Source of the DNA: G963663315 sp963668255
Lineage (GTDB): Bacteria > Pseudomonadota > Gammaproteobacteria > Arenicellales > Poriferihabitantaceae
Assembly: GCA_965116595.1 (NCBI GenBank)
Contig: OZ220708.1
Location: 1,674,001 to 1,738,000 of the forward strand
DNA length: 64,000 bases
Direction: 5' to 3'
The notes under the pieces are model-generated. The model was not told where the DNA came from and searched no databases. It was given only the letters and a program-made list of their open reading frames with translations. Positions 26,163 to 34,231 of the stretch are shown here, in pieces (the first letter of the stretch is position 1; each line of letters opens with the position of its first letter). The translations under genes and the position numbers were made by a program.

Positions 26163-27410
26163 TTAAGGGTTCTTCAGGTTTGAAATTTCCTGTTCTATTA
26201 TGCGGGCAATGGTGTCGCATTGAGTTCGGTTCAGCGACAATGGAATCCGCATGTCACAAGTGGTTGCCAAAATCTCTGAAGTGTCGGGCAATGCCTGGGG
26301 CTGCAGGTATTGCCAATGATGATACTGGCTGGTATAGCCGACTGGCTCCGCACGACCGAACCATTTGATCGCTGCTCCTCTTAGCGTACATTTGTCTGCG
26401 AGGGTTTGCAGTTGCGCCTTGTCCAACCCGTTCACATGGAATTGAATGGAGCTTGCCACGAACGCTTCACGTTGCTCGCGATGAGGAACTTCGACTCCAT
26501 CAATGCGATTCAAGCCCTGTTCCATCCAGCGATAGATCTGATTCCACTTTTCTCCTCTGGCGGTCATTTCCCGCAACTGGGGCCGCAATACACAAGCCAC
26601 CAGATTGGACATGCGCATGCTGAAGTTCGGAATCTGCATTTTCCATTTGTCGAACACCCTGGCGGATGGAGTTGACTGGTGCTGACCATAGAGCATATAG
26701 CTGCCCGAGTACAGTATGGCCTTTGCGGCCATGTCTTCATCGTCGGTGATGATAATGCCGCCTTCTCCAGAGTTGATATGTTTGAAAGTCTGGGTGCTGA
26801 AACAGCCAACAGCGCCAAATCGTCCGGTGAACCGGCCATTCCATTTCGCGCCCATGGTATGTGCGCAGTCTTCGATCAGGGTCAAGTCATATTGATCGCA
26901 CAGTTTCACGATCTTTCCTATGTTGGCAATATGACCGCGCATGTGAGTCAACAATAAAACTCGGGCATGGCTCTGTTGCGCCTTGCGTTCCAGATCATCC
27001 AGGTTGATCCGATGGTCATCGTCGATTTCGACCAGTAACGCTTCCCCGCCCGCGTGTTTTATTGCACCAGGGACTGGCGCAAGATTGAAAGCGTTGACCA
27101 GGATCGTGTCACCCGGTTCGACCCCGGCTATCTTTAATCCCAGGAAAAGCGCGCAGCCGCCTGAGTTCACCCCGATGGCGTAACGTGAGCCGACATATTC
27201 GGCAAACTCCTTCTCGAACAGCGCCGCATGAGGTTCGGTTTCACTATATTCTCCATAGCGATGCAAACGGCCGGATTTCATCAATGCCACGGCCTGTTCG
27301 ATGGCTTCGTCGGGGAGTGATCCGGGGTCGCTCAGGTCGATGTCCAGAGCCATTTTCTGTTCGGGATCGATGGTCGGATTTTCCATGATCCTGCTGGTTG
27401 GATGGCTCAT
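26163..27410 (-). CDS. DegT/DnrJ/EryC1/StrS-family aminotransferase
   Basis: A 415-residue PLP-dependent aminotransferase. Key elements are VNSGGCALFLGLK (phosphate cup), IEDCAHTMGAKW with Asp181 contacting the pyridine nitrogen, and FSTQTFKHINSGEGG with the Schiff-base Lys210. Members usually transaminate keto-sugars or related metabolites using glutamate. The frame is open to 27476, inside the upstream gene; the ATG at 27410, 10 bases after that gene's stop, is preferred. No nucleotide-sugar genes are nearby, so the substrate is unknown. Confidence 0.88.
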   Translation of the reverse strand: MSHPTSRIMENPTIDPEQKMALDIDLSDPGSLPDEAIEQAVALMKSGRLHRYGEYSETEPHAALFEKEFAEYVGSRYAIGVNSGGCALFLGLKIAGVEPGDTILVNAFNLAPVPGAIKHAGGEALLVEIDDDHRINLDDLERKAQQSHARVLLLTHMRGHIANIGKIVKLCDQYDLTLIEDCAHTMGAKWNGRFTGRFGAVGCFSTQTFKHINSGEGGIIITDDEDMAAKAILYSGSYMLYGQHQSTPSARVFDKWKMQIPNFSMRMSNLVACVLRPQLREMTARGEKWNQIYRWMEQGLNRIDGVEVPHREQREAFVASSIQFHVNGLDKAQLQTLADKCTLRGAAIKWFGRAEPVGYTSQYHHWQYLQPQALPDTSEILATTCDMRIPLSLNRTQCDTIARIIEQEISNLKNP

Positions 27411-27420
27411 GACCACTGTC

Positions 27421-28281
27421 TCATAACTCAATATCCACCCACAGTGGAAGGTGGTCCGAGCCGGTGGCGCTGTCATCCACCCGGCATCCCGTCACCCTGT
27501 TCCGAATGGCGCTGCTGACGAAGGCGTAGTCCAGTCGGACCGGAATGTCGTTTACATCGCTGGTCGAACCCTCGAATTTATCATGTCCGCAATGGCACCA
27601 CGCATCGACGAATCCACATGGGCTGGTTATATGTCCGCCGTAATCACTGATCGGCCCCACCATTTTAAGGTACTCTTCCGAACCCGGCTGAAAATTGAAG
27701 TCACCGAACAGGATGGCGTGTTCGGCCACTGACTGATTCGACACCCCGGATTCCCAATCCAGGCCGGCCAGATTGCCACCGACAGCATGGCCTTCATGCA
27801 CTGCCTGCCGATGAATTTCCAGAATTCGATCCACCTGGGGTAACCGGGTTGCCGCTGACAGATGGGTCAGGTGTACCGAATAAACACGAACCGGCAAGTC
27901 GGTGATGGCGATGGTGGCTTCAATCGCGGATCGTTGCAGACTCAGCGGGCCGATGCTGCCGTGTTTGGGCAGAAGATGATGACGAAATGTTTCGAGTGGA
28001 TATCGACTCAGGATCATGTTGCCGAACTGCCGCCGTTGACGGTCTTCGGGTTTTGATCCGGGGACATGCAGATCAATGCCGGCTCCATAGACGCTGTAGT
28101 AATCGCTGAACCGGTCCTGGAAGTATTGCACCTGGTCGACATGTCCGGTTCGCGGCCAGAAGCGCTCGACTTCCTGTAGCGCGATCAAATCCGCCCCGCT
28201 GATTTCATCACCGATCCTGGACAGATCAACCCGATCATCCCGGCCTTTGCCGTACTGGATGTTGTAGGTCACGCATTTCAT
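27421..28281 (-). CDS. Endonuclease/exonuclease/phosphatase (EEP) superfamily hydrolase
   Basis: A 286-residue metal-dependent phosphoesterase of the EEP fold: MKCVTYNIQYGKG at the N-terminus, the metal ligand Glu in LIALQEVERF, a catalytic FGDFNFQPG motif, and GSDHLPLWVDIEL with the terminal catalytic Asp-His. Targets range from DNA to inositol phosphates and sphingomyelin. Its place inside a metabolic operon (12 bases after the dioxygenase, 10 before the aminotransferase) suggests a small-molecule phosphodiester or phosphomonoester (inference). Confidence 0.88.
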   Translation of the reverse strand: MKCVTYNIQYGKGRDDRVDLSRIGDEISGADLIALQEVERFWPRTGHVDQVQYFQDRFSDYYSVYGAGIDLHVPGSKPEDRQRRQFGNMILSRYPLETFRHHLLPKHGSIGPLSLQRSAIEATIAITDLPVRVYSVHLTHLSAATRLPQVDRILEIHRQAVHEGHAVGGNLAGLDWESGVSNQSVAEHAILFGDFNFQPGSEEYLKMVGPISDYGGHITSPCGFVDAWCHCGHDKFEGSTSDVNDIPVRLDYAFVSSAIRNRVTGCRVDDSATGSDHLPLWVDIEL

Positions 28282-28293
28282 CAGTCCGTTCCT

Positions 28294-29148
28294 TCAAACT
28301 ACTGCATGAATTCCGGTTTTCTGTATGGCGCGGCGGTCTTTGACCACCGTGACCCGGTGCATTCTTCGATACTGGGGCGCGTAATCAGCAACCGCATAAT
28401 GCTGAGTGACACGGTTGTCCCACATTGCTACATCGCCCTCGGTCCAGCGATGTCTTACCTGAAATTCCGGCTGGTTGATATGGTTATAAAGATATTGCAG
28501 CAAGCGATCACTGTCGGTCGTCGAGTATCCGTAAATCTGATTGGTGAACGACTGATTGACATAAAGAAATTTTCGCCCGGTAACCGGATGCACCTGAATC
28601 ACCGGATGCAATGCCGAGCCGGCGTTTTGCATTGCGTTGTTCAGACAGTCCACGCTTTTGTCCTGACCGAGGAACTGGTTGCGAAAAGAGCCGGGATCAT
28701 GAATGGCTTCGAGATTCGAAAGTTCCATTTTCATTGGCGCTGACAATGCCTCCCAGGCTGCGTACAGACTGGTCCAGAGAGTGTCTCCTCCAATTTCAGG
28801 CAAGACCCGGGCATGTAGAATTGATGCAAAAGGAGGGTCCGGGTGATAGGTCAGGTCGGTATGCCATGCGTTGGTATCTGGCGGGCGGTCTGCATCGTTT
28901 TCCAGCAATGTCACTTCCTGAAAACCATCGACATGGGGATAAACCATGTGGGGTTTGCCAATTTCACCGAAAGTTTCGGCAAATTCCAGTTGTGAACGGG
29001 CGCTCAGACTTTGCCCTGGCAGGAAGATGACCTTGTGGTCGATCAAGGCGCCATAGATAGCTTGAAGCTGTGCTTCACTCAACGGGTCAGCGAGATTCAC
29101 TCCGGTAATCCGGGCCCCAATGGCAGGAGTCAGTTGTTTGATTTCCAT
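28294..29148 (-). CDS. TauD/TfdA-family 2-oxoglutarate-dependent dioxygenase
   Basis: A 284-residue Fe(II)/2-oxoglutarate enzyme. The facial triad is His96 and Asp98 (NAWHTDLTYHPDPP) and His250 (WDNRVTQHYAVADY), with an Arg in YRRMHRV to bind 2-oxoglutarate. Overall it resembles taurine dioxygenase. Taurine is the default guess, but the family also hydroxylates aryloxy acids, sulfate esters and betaine-like substrates. The frame is open to 29178; the ATG at 29148 (MEIKQLTPAIGARI) gives the family N-terminus. First gene of the four-gene operon, divergent from the amidase at 29280. Confidence 0.92.
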   Translation of the reverse strand: MEIKQLTPAIGARITGVNLADPLSEAQLQAIYGALIDHKVIFLPGQSLSARSQLEFAETFGEIGKPHMVYPHVDGFQEVTLLENDADRPPDTNAWHTDLTYHPDPPFASILHARVLPEIGGDTLWTSLYAAWEALSAPMKMELSNLEAIHDPGSFRNQFLGQDKSVDCLNNAMQNAGSALHPVIQVHPVTGRKFLYVNQSFTNQIYGYSTTDSDRLLQYLYNHINQPEFQVRHRWTEGDVAMWDNRVTQHYAVADYAPQYRRMHRVTVVKDRRAIQKTGIHAVV

Positions 29149-29279
29149 TGACTGGATTCTACTCAAAATAATATCCACCGGATACCTGTTGTTATGATGT
29201 TTTTTTGCCCCGGAATATCAGTTTGACTTATGATTGCGGTCATTGGCAATCCGGCGGCAGAAATAGAACCGAACACAAA

Positions 29280-30677
29280 ATGAAGATCAGGAACAACCTC
29301 AGGTCTCTCTCACAAGACATTCAGGATCGGCGGACAACGGTTGAGGCGTTGATAAACGCGACGCTGGAAAAAGCGTGGGCGAGTGAAAATGTCCTGGTCT
29401 CCATCAATCATGATGTACTGGATCAGGCCAGGCAGGTTGACAGTTCAATTCAGGCCGGGCATCGCGTCCCCCCGTTAGCCGGTATTCCGATCACTTTGAA
29501 GGACCTCTTCGATATTGAGGGAGAGGTCACGCTGGCCGGGTCGATTGCCTTGCGGCATTCGGGAACGAAGGCTGTCCGGGACTGTGACGTGGCGAGTCGA
29601 CTGCGGGGCGCCGGCCTGTTGTTCGCCGGAAGAGCCAACATGAGCGAATTCGCTTTCAGCGGCATGGGAATCAACCCTCATTATGGTACGCCGAAGTGTA
29701 TCTGGGATCGGCAGGCCGGACGGGCGCCGGGCGGTTCTTCTTCGGGCAGCGCAGTCAGCGTGGCAGAAGGAATCGTACCCGCTTCAATCGGGTCGGATAC
29801 CGCCGGATCCTGCCGTGCGCCTGCCGCTTTCAATGGTATCGTCGGGGTCAAACCGAGTTACGGGCGATTGTCCCTGGCTGGAGTTTATCCGTTGTCGCCC
29901 ACCTCGGACGCGCCCGGTCCAATGGGAGTGGATGTCGACAGCTGTTTTTTGCTGGATCAACTGATGTCCGGGTCCTGGGATGGGCAAGGCGCGTTGCCAT
30001 TAATCGGTTACGCGGATTGCGCTTCGCTGAAACTGATTATTCCCGAAAGCACGGTGATGGAAGATCTGGACAATGAGGTGGCTGATGATTTTAACCGGGC
30101 TGTGGATATACTCCGCCAGGCGGGCGCCAGTGTGGAGCTGATCGAAATGCCGGTCATCAGTGAGTGCGTGGAAATGTTTCTTACCCGTGCAGTGGTGGGC
30201 TATGAGGCTTTGCAGCATCATGCTGGACTATTGGAGGAATATGGACACGAATATGACCCTTTTGTGTATAACCGGATGACTGCTTTCAAAGGGGTTACCG
30301 AGGAAGAACAGCAATCCAGATATCGCGACAAGGCCAGGATGAAAGCCTCTTTCGAGCAGACCATGAAAGACCTGGGCGCTGACGCGGTAATCTATCCGAC
30401 CGCTCCCTGCATTCCGCCGACCCTGGCCGCGGCGGGGGTTGTTGCAAACCAGACGAAAATCAATTTGCGAAACCTGAGAAATACCGCCTCGACAAATTAC
30501 TTTGATGGATGTTCGATCAGCCTGCCGTGTCAGACTTACGACCAGGCGCCGACCGGCTTGATGGTGTCTGCCGTTCATGGTCATGATGCGCGGTTGTATG
30601 CGATTGCAGAGGCAATCGGGCAGGTGATTGATTCATCGCGGAATCGACGGCTCGACTTCTGTGACTTGTATGATTGA
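29280..30677 (+). CDS. Amidase-signature family amidase, C-terminus altered by IS insertion
   Basis: A 465-residue Ser-cisSer-Lys hydrolase: Lys in ITLKDLFDI, the serine-rich PGGSSSGSAVSVAEG, and GSDTAGSCRAPAAFNG. It hydrolyses carboxamides to acids and could act after nitrile hydratase. The frame is open to 29205, but ATG 29280 gives the family N-terminus. The last three codons (LYD) and the stop belong to the IS110 element. Removing the element in silico gives an end DSP followed by TAA, one residue shorter and overlapping the convergent GcvT-like gene. Activity is probably unaffected. Confidence 0.9.
   Translation: MKIRNNLRSLSQDIQDRRTTVEALINATLEKAWASENVLVSINHDVLDQARQVDSSIQAGHRVPPLAGIPITLKDLFDIEGEVTLAGSIALRHSGTKAVRDCDVASRLRGAGLLFAGRANMSEFAFSGMGINPHYGTPKCIWDRQAGRAPGGSSSGSAVSVAEGIVPASIGSDTAGSCRAPAAFNGIVGVKPSYGRLSLAGVYPLSPTSDAPGPMGVDVDSCFLLDQLMSGSWDGQGALPLIGYADCASLKLIIPESTVMEDLDNEVADDFNRAVDILRQAGASVELIEMPVISECVEMFLTRAVVGYEALQHHAGLLEEYGHEYDPFVYNRMTAFKGVTEEEQQSRYRDKARMKASFEQTMKDLGADAVIYPTAPCIPPTLAAAGVVANQTKINLRNLRNTASTNYFDGCSISLPCQTYDQAPTGLMVSAVHGHDARLYAIAEAIGQVIDSSRNRRLDFCDLYD
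30669..30674 (+). promoter_or_regulatory. -10 half of a junction promoter in the IS left end
   Basis: TATGAT matches the sigma-70 -10 consensus at 5 of 6. In a circular form of the element, TGGACT at 31849-31854 in the right end would sit exactly 17 bp upstream and act as the -35. A promoter assembled only in the excised circle is known behaviour for IS110 elements. Transcription would start near 30681. Confidence 0.6.
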
Positions 30678-30680
30678 AAC

Positions 30681-30852
30681 TCCTTGGTAATCAGGCCAGA
30701 TTACGAGGGAGGCGTGAGGGGCGCTCCGCTCTTTGACGGGTGAGAAACGATTTTCGTTTTTGCACCGAGGGGGAGTAAGGAACCCCTCACGCTGTTTTTC
30801 TGCTCCGAACAGATACCTGGGAAACCAGTCCCGAATACAAGTGGGGAGCAGG
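30681..30852 (+). ncRNA. Bridge RNA of the IS110 element (predicted)
   Basis: Three structured parts in order. First, a 5' hairpin GTAATC/GATTAC (30687-30704). Second, a loop closed by a perfect 10-bp stem GCGTGAGGGG/CCCCTCACGC (30712-30721, 30783-30792). Third, a loop closed by CTGCTCC/GGAGCAG (30800-30806, 30845-30851) containing a GAAA tetraloop hairpin (30817-30828). The first loop holds TCTTTGAC (30730-30737), 7 of 8 identical to the left host flank, and AGGGGGAGT (30768-30776), exact reverse complement of the restored right target half. The second loop holds ACAGATAC (30809-30816), identical to the right end, and ATACAAGT (30835-30842), exact reverse complement of the left end including its core. 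This is the guide layout of IS621-type bridge RNAs. Ends are approximate. Confidence 0.85.
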
Positions 30853-30881
30853 ATTCGATTGTAGCTTAAAGGAGATTTAGA

Positions 30882-31832
30882 ATGAAACAGTCTATGAAAA
30901 GAGTGGCGGGCATAGATGTTGGCAAGAACCGTTTGGACGTATGCCGATCAGGCGATTCTGTTCAGGTTTTTGAGAATACCCGGTTGGGGGTCACCCAGGT
31001 GCTGGAATGGATTCGCGTACAGGAGATCGGACAGGTGGTACTGGAAGCCAGTGGTGGATATGAGCGCACCTTGTTGGATGTTTTGCTGGAGTCGGATGTG
31101 GAGACGGTTCGGGTACAGCCATCGCGGGTACGCGCCTTTGCCCATGCGGTGGGTCTTCATGCCAAGACGGATGCGTTGGACGCTCGTTTGCTGTGTCGAT
31201 ATGGTGAAAGTCTGGAGTTGTCAGTCAGTCAGGCTATATCGCGTTCTGTGAGTTGTTTACGCGATCATCTGGATCGTCGCAGGCAGTTGGTGGAGCAACG
31301 GGTTGGAGAGAAGAATCGGTTGGAGAAGAATCCGCCCGATTGGATGAGTGCATCGTGTCGTCGTCATATTGTCTGGCTGGATCGGGAGATTGCGCGTTTG
31401 GACCAGCTGATTCGTAAAATGCTCAAGCAAGGCGATCTGTCCGGGCGAGCGGAGTTGCTGCGAAGCGTCAAAGGAGTGGGGGAAGTTACGGCAGGTGTAT
31501 TGTTAGCTTATTTGCCGGAATTGGGGAGCGGTTGTGGCAAGTCCTTGAGCGCCCTGGCGGGCGTAGCGCCGTGGTCGCGGGACAGTGGTCAGCATCAGGG
31601 CAAGCGGAGTATTCGCGGAGGCCGTCAGGCGGTGCGCCGCGCCCTGTATATGTCGGCGCTGTCGGCGGTTCGTCATGATCCGGACTTGCGCCGCTTTTAC
31701 CGTGGCTTGCGAGATCGGGGCAAACCGGGCAAGGTCGCCCTGGTTGCCGTCATGCGCAAGATGTTATTGCTTCTGCATGCGATTGTTCGACGAGGAACAC
31801 CGTGGGTGGAAACTCCGAACCCAATCCAATAA
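30882..31832 (+). CDS. IS110-family DEDD transposase/recombinase
   Basis: A 316-residue recombinase. The N-terminal RuvC-like DEDD domain has Asp12 (AGIDVGKNRLD), Glu55 (VVLEASGGYE), Asp97 and Asp100 (KTDALDARLLCRYG). The C-terminal Tnp_20 domain has LLRSVKGVGEVTAGVLLAYLP and the region bearing the conserved nucleophilic serine (GVAPWSRDSGQHQGK). All acidic residues are present and the gene is full length. A strong Shine-Dalgarno AAAGGAG (30868-30874) precedes the ATG. The bridge-RNA region lies upstream, in the left end, as in the IS110 subgroup rather than the IS1111 subgroup. Confidence 0.95.
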   Translation: MKQSMKRVAGIDVGKNRLDVCRSGDSVQVFENTRLGVTQVLEWIRVQEIGQVVLEASGGYERTLLDVLLESDVETVRVQPSRVRAFAHAVGLHAKTDALDARLLCRYGESLELSVSQAISRSVSCLRDHLDRRRQLVEQRVGEKNRLEKNPPDWMSASCRRHIVWLDREIARLDQLIRKMLKQGDLSGRAELLRSVKGVGEVTAGVLLAYLPELGSGCGKSLSALAGVAPWSRDSGQHQGKRSIRGGRQAVRRALYMSALSAVRHDPDLRRFYRGLRDRGKPGKVALVAVMRKMLLLLHAIVRRGTPWVETPNPIQ

Positions 31833-33083
31833 AAAACAGAAAAAAAACTGGACTCTAAACACAGATACTCCCCCTAAAGAACCTGTACTCGACTTGATCG
31901 GGGAGGGGTTAGATTTGAGCGCAGGTATTGTACGGGGCAGGCGCTTTTCCCGATCATGGAACGGCAGTTCGACAATATCGCAGCTGGCGGTTTCGCCATC
32001 GGCGGTTTGTACGATGAGCGTCTTTCCAGGCCAGTCACCCGGCTTGTCAAATCGTACATAGCCAATACCGGCTTCCAGATACGGGGATTGGGCGCCGGTT
32101 GTGACATAGCCGACTTGTGAATCGCCCTGCATGACCGCATCGCCTCCGCCCGGGATCAGGTCGCTGCAGCGCAGGCCGTAAAGGCGTTTCCCGCGCCTGG
32201 CGTTCAACAGGGCCTCACGTCCGATAAAACCCTCTTTATCCAGGTCTATGTACTGGTCCAGGCCGGCCTCGAACGGGGTCATCGAATTATCAAAGTCACT
32301 GCCGTTGTCCAGTATGCCGGCTTCAATTCGACGTATATTCATGGATAGTATGGAACTGAAAACCATACCTCTGGGTGCTCCGATATCCATCAGACATTGC
32401 CACAGGCGCGGGCAATCGGTCGCGTCACCCTGAGTATAAATTTCAAATCCCAACTCGCCGGTCCAACCCGTCCGGGAGACAAAGACCTGTTGACCGCCAA
32501 CTGTGAAAAATCCTGAACGAAAGTAACCCATACTTTCATCAATCGCGCCTTTTGACGCGTCGTGGATAATTTCGAACGACTTCGGCCCCTGTAGCTGAAG
32601 AACCCGGGAGCGCGGGTCAGAGACCGTGACGTCAAACCCGGCCTTGTGAGCCAATAGCCAGGTAATCCAGTCACCGTCGGCTTGCACGTACCAGAAACGG
32701 TTTTCGGCCAGTCGGAAAAGGATGCCGTCCATGAACAGGCCGCCCTGATGATTGCAGGCAATGGCGTAGCGTCCGCGTCCTTCTTTCAGGTCTGTAATCC
32801 TGCGGGAAAAGATCCGTTCCAGAAATGGCGCCGCGTCCGGACCGGAGACCTCTACAGGCCGCTCTGGCACATCGTAAAGCGCAGCGTGCCGGCGCAGCGC
32901 CCAATAGCCTTCTGTCAGATCCTCACCATTATAGTGGGCATAAAAACGCCCCACGGCAATCCGCAACACGGTGTTCTCGTTGGCATAGCAGTGATGGAAG
33001 GGCGAAAGTTCGTTGCTACCGGCATAGATGCGAAAAATTCTGGCGGGATTGAGTGCCGGGTGATCATTCATCAGGGCGGCCAT
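31764..33083 (-). CDS. GcvT/DmdA-like aminomethyltransferase, 3' end replaced by IS sequence
   Basis: A 439-residue tetrahydrofolate-dependent methyl or methylene transferase of the glycine-cleavage T-protein fold: VPERPVEVSGPDAAPFLERI, GGLFMDGILFRL with the putative catalytic Asp, VLQLQGPKS, and SRTGWTGELGFEIY. It is closely similar to the gene at 39760-40995. The last 33 residues, after residue 406, are read from IS110 DNA. Restoring the pre-insertion sequence gives the ending GGVTEVEPSIPR and a 415-residue protein, matching the 411-residue paralogue. The tail is hydrophobic (VQFFFCFLLDW), so stability may be affected. It diverges from a betaine-type ABC importer, hinting at demethylation of an imported methylated compound. 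Confidence 0.88.
   Translation of the reverse strand: MAALMNDHPALNPARIFRIYAGSNELSPFHHCYANENTVLRIAVGRFYAHYNGEDLTEGYWALRRHAALYDVPERPVEVSGPDAAPFLERIFSRRITDLKEGRGRYAIACNHQGGLFMDGILFRLAENRFWYVQADGDWITWLLAHKAGFDVTVSDPRSRVLQLQGPKSFEIIHDASKGAIDESMGYFRSGFFTVGGQQVFVSRTGWTGELGFEIYTQGDATDCPRLWQCLMDIGAPRGMVFSSILSMNIRRIEAGILDNGSDFDNSMTPFEAGLDQYIDLDKEGFIGREALLNARRGKRLYGLRCSDLIPGGGDAVMQGDSQVGYVTTGAQSPYLEAGIGYVRFDKPGDWPGKTLIVQTADGETASCDIVELPFHDREKRLPRTIPALKSNPSPIKSSTGSLGGVSVFRVQFFFCFLLDWVRSFHPRCSSSNNRMQKQ
31849..31854 (+). promoter_or_regulatory. -35 half of the IS110 junction promoter
   Basis: TGGACT matches TTGACA at 4 of 6 positions. It lies 15 bases before the right end, so joining right end to left end would place it 17 bp from TATGAT at 30669-30674. 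Confidence 0.55.
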
Positions 33084-33241
33084 CCGGTTGGTGAATTTTC
33101 CAATGCACTTTGCATGAGTTTAACATTTTGCTATTGACATGATCAACTTCCTAATGGTAAGTGTTTGCAGTGTTTATGATATAGCCAGCAGAGGCAGGGG
33201 TGTGGTAGCTCTTGCTCACTTCAACCAACAGGGGGAGAACC

Positions 33242-34192
33242 ATGTTCAAGATTATCAAGGCTGTGAGCCTGTTCACTTTCGCGATTTTTGCTTCGGGCGG
33301 CGCTATCGTCGCAGCTGACGTACCTGAAAACGACGACCCGATCAAAGTTATCCTGAATGACTGGACAGGTCAACATGTGTCGACAAATATTGCCGGTGAG
33401 TTGTTGAAGAAAATGGGCTATACCATCGAGTATGTCAGCGCTGGCGCCCTGCCTCAGCATGCCGGTCTGGCCCAGGGCAACCTGCATTTTCAGGCCGAAG
33501 TCTGGACTAACAATATCGGCGACCTGTATCCGAAGGCCGTTGAAGCCGGGGATATCGTAGTGTTGGGAGAACTCGGCCTTGAACCAAGAGAGGGCTGGGT
33601 CTATCCGCCCTATATGGAAGAAAAATGCCCCGGCCTGCCCGACTACAGGGCCCTTTATGAATGTGCCCAGGCGTTTGCTTCAGCCGAATCCTTCCCCAAA
33701 GGACGCCTGATTACGTACCCGGCCGACTGGGGTACACGGTCCCGGGATATCGTGGCCAGTCTCGACTTGCCCTTTGAAACGGTCGCGGGTGGCAGCGAAG
33801 GCGCAATGATGGCAGAGTTGCAATCCGCCTACGCCACGAACGATCCTATCTTGATGATGATGTGGCAGCCGCATTGGGTCTTTGCCCATCTTGATATCAA
33901 CTGGGTCGAATGGAATCCGACCGAGGAGAAATGTATAGAGGAAAATCAGCAGAAGGATACCGCCTGTGGATTTGAACAGGCGCGCGTCGTCAAGGTTGTC
34001 TGGCACGGCTTCGAAGACAAGTGGCCTGCCGCGTATAAAATGCTGTCGCTGTTCAAGCAGACCAATACGGAACAGAATGCCGCGATCCTTGAGGTCGATA
34101 ACAAGAAACGTGACCTGGATGAGGTTGTGTCGGAATGGCTCGCCAACAACGAAAGCAAATGGCAGGCCTGGATTGACGAAGCGATGCAGTAA
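33242..34192 (+). CDS. proX: Betaine/choline-type ABC transporter substrate-binding protein (ProX/OpuAC family)
   Basis: A 316-residue periplasmic protein with a cleavable signal (MFKIIKAVSLFTFAIF, ending at GGAIVAAD). The OpuAC-type fold shows aromatic residues that could form a cation-pi cage for quaternary ammonium or sulfonium ligands (LNDWTGQHV, AEVWTNN, EGWVYPPY). The ATG at 33242 follows a GGGGGAG Shine-Dalgarno; an upstream in-frame start at 33212 is unlikely. Heads an operon with ATPase, permease, Mo-enzyme, GcvT-like and CitE-like genes. A paralogue begins at 63584. Confidence 0.92.
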   Translation: MFKIIKAVSLFTFAIFASGGAIVAADVPENDDPIKVILNDWTGQHVSTNIAGELLKKMGYTIEYVSAGALPQHAGLAQGNLHFQAEVWTNNIGDLYPKAVEAGDIVVLGELGLEPREGWVYPPYMEEKCPGLPDYRALYECAQAFASAESFPKGRLITYPADWGTRSRDIVASLDLPFETVAGGSEGAMMAELQSAYATNDPILMMMWQPHWVFAHLDINWVEWNPTEEKCIEENQQKDTACGFEQARVVKVVWHGFEDKWPAAYKMLSLFKQTNTEQNAAILEVDNKKRDLDEVVSEWLANNESKWQAWIDEAMQ

Positions 34193-34231
34193 ACGCTGCA
34201 ACCACGATGACCAGCCTTTCGGAGTCAACGA

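Larger units (their letters stand above)
30667..31869 (+). mobile_element. IS110-family insertion sequence, 1203 bp, apparently intact
   Basis: Ends are defined at base level by the guide matches in its own bridge-RNA-like region. The left end is CT (30665-30666) followed by TGTAT; the right end is ACAGATA followed by CT (31868-31869). The CT core dinucleotide therefore occurs at both junctions, as expected for IS110 recombination without a longer target duplication. One CT copy is assigned to the element arbitrarily. Contents: a long noncoding left end (30667-30881), the transposase gene, and a short right end (31833-31869). Excising it restores sensible C-termini to both flanking genes. Confidence 0.9.

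Noticed and set aside
31585..32061. 158-codon frame spanning the right end of the IS110 element
   Set aside because: Shadow of the transposase and of the GcvT-like gene; no family features.
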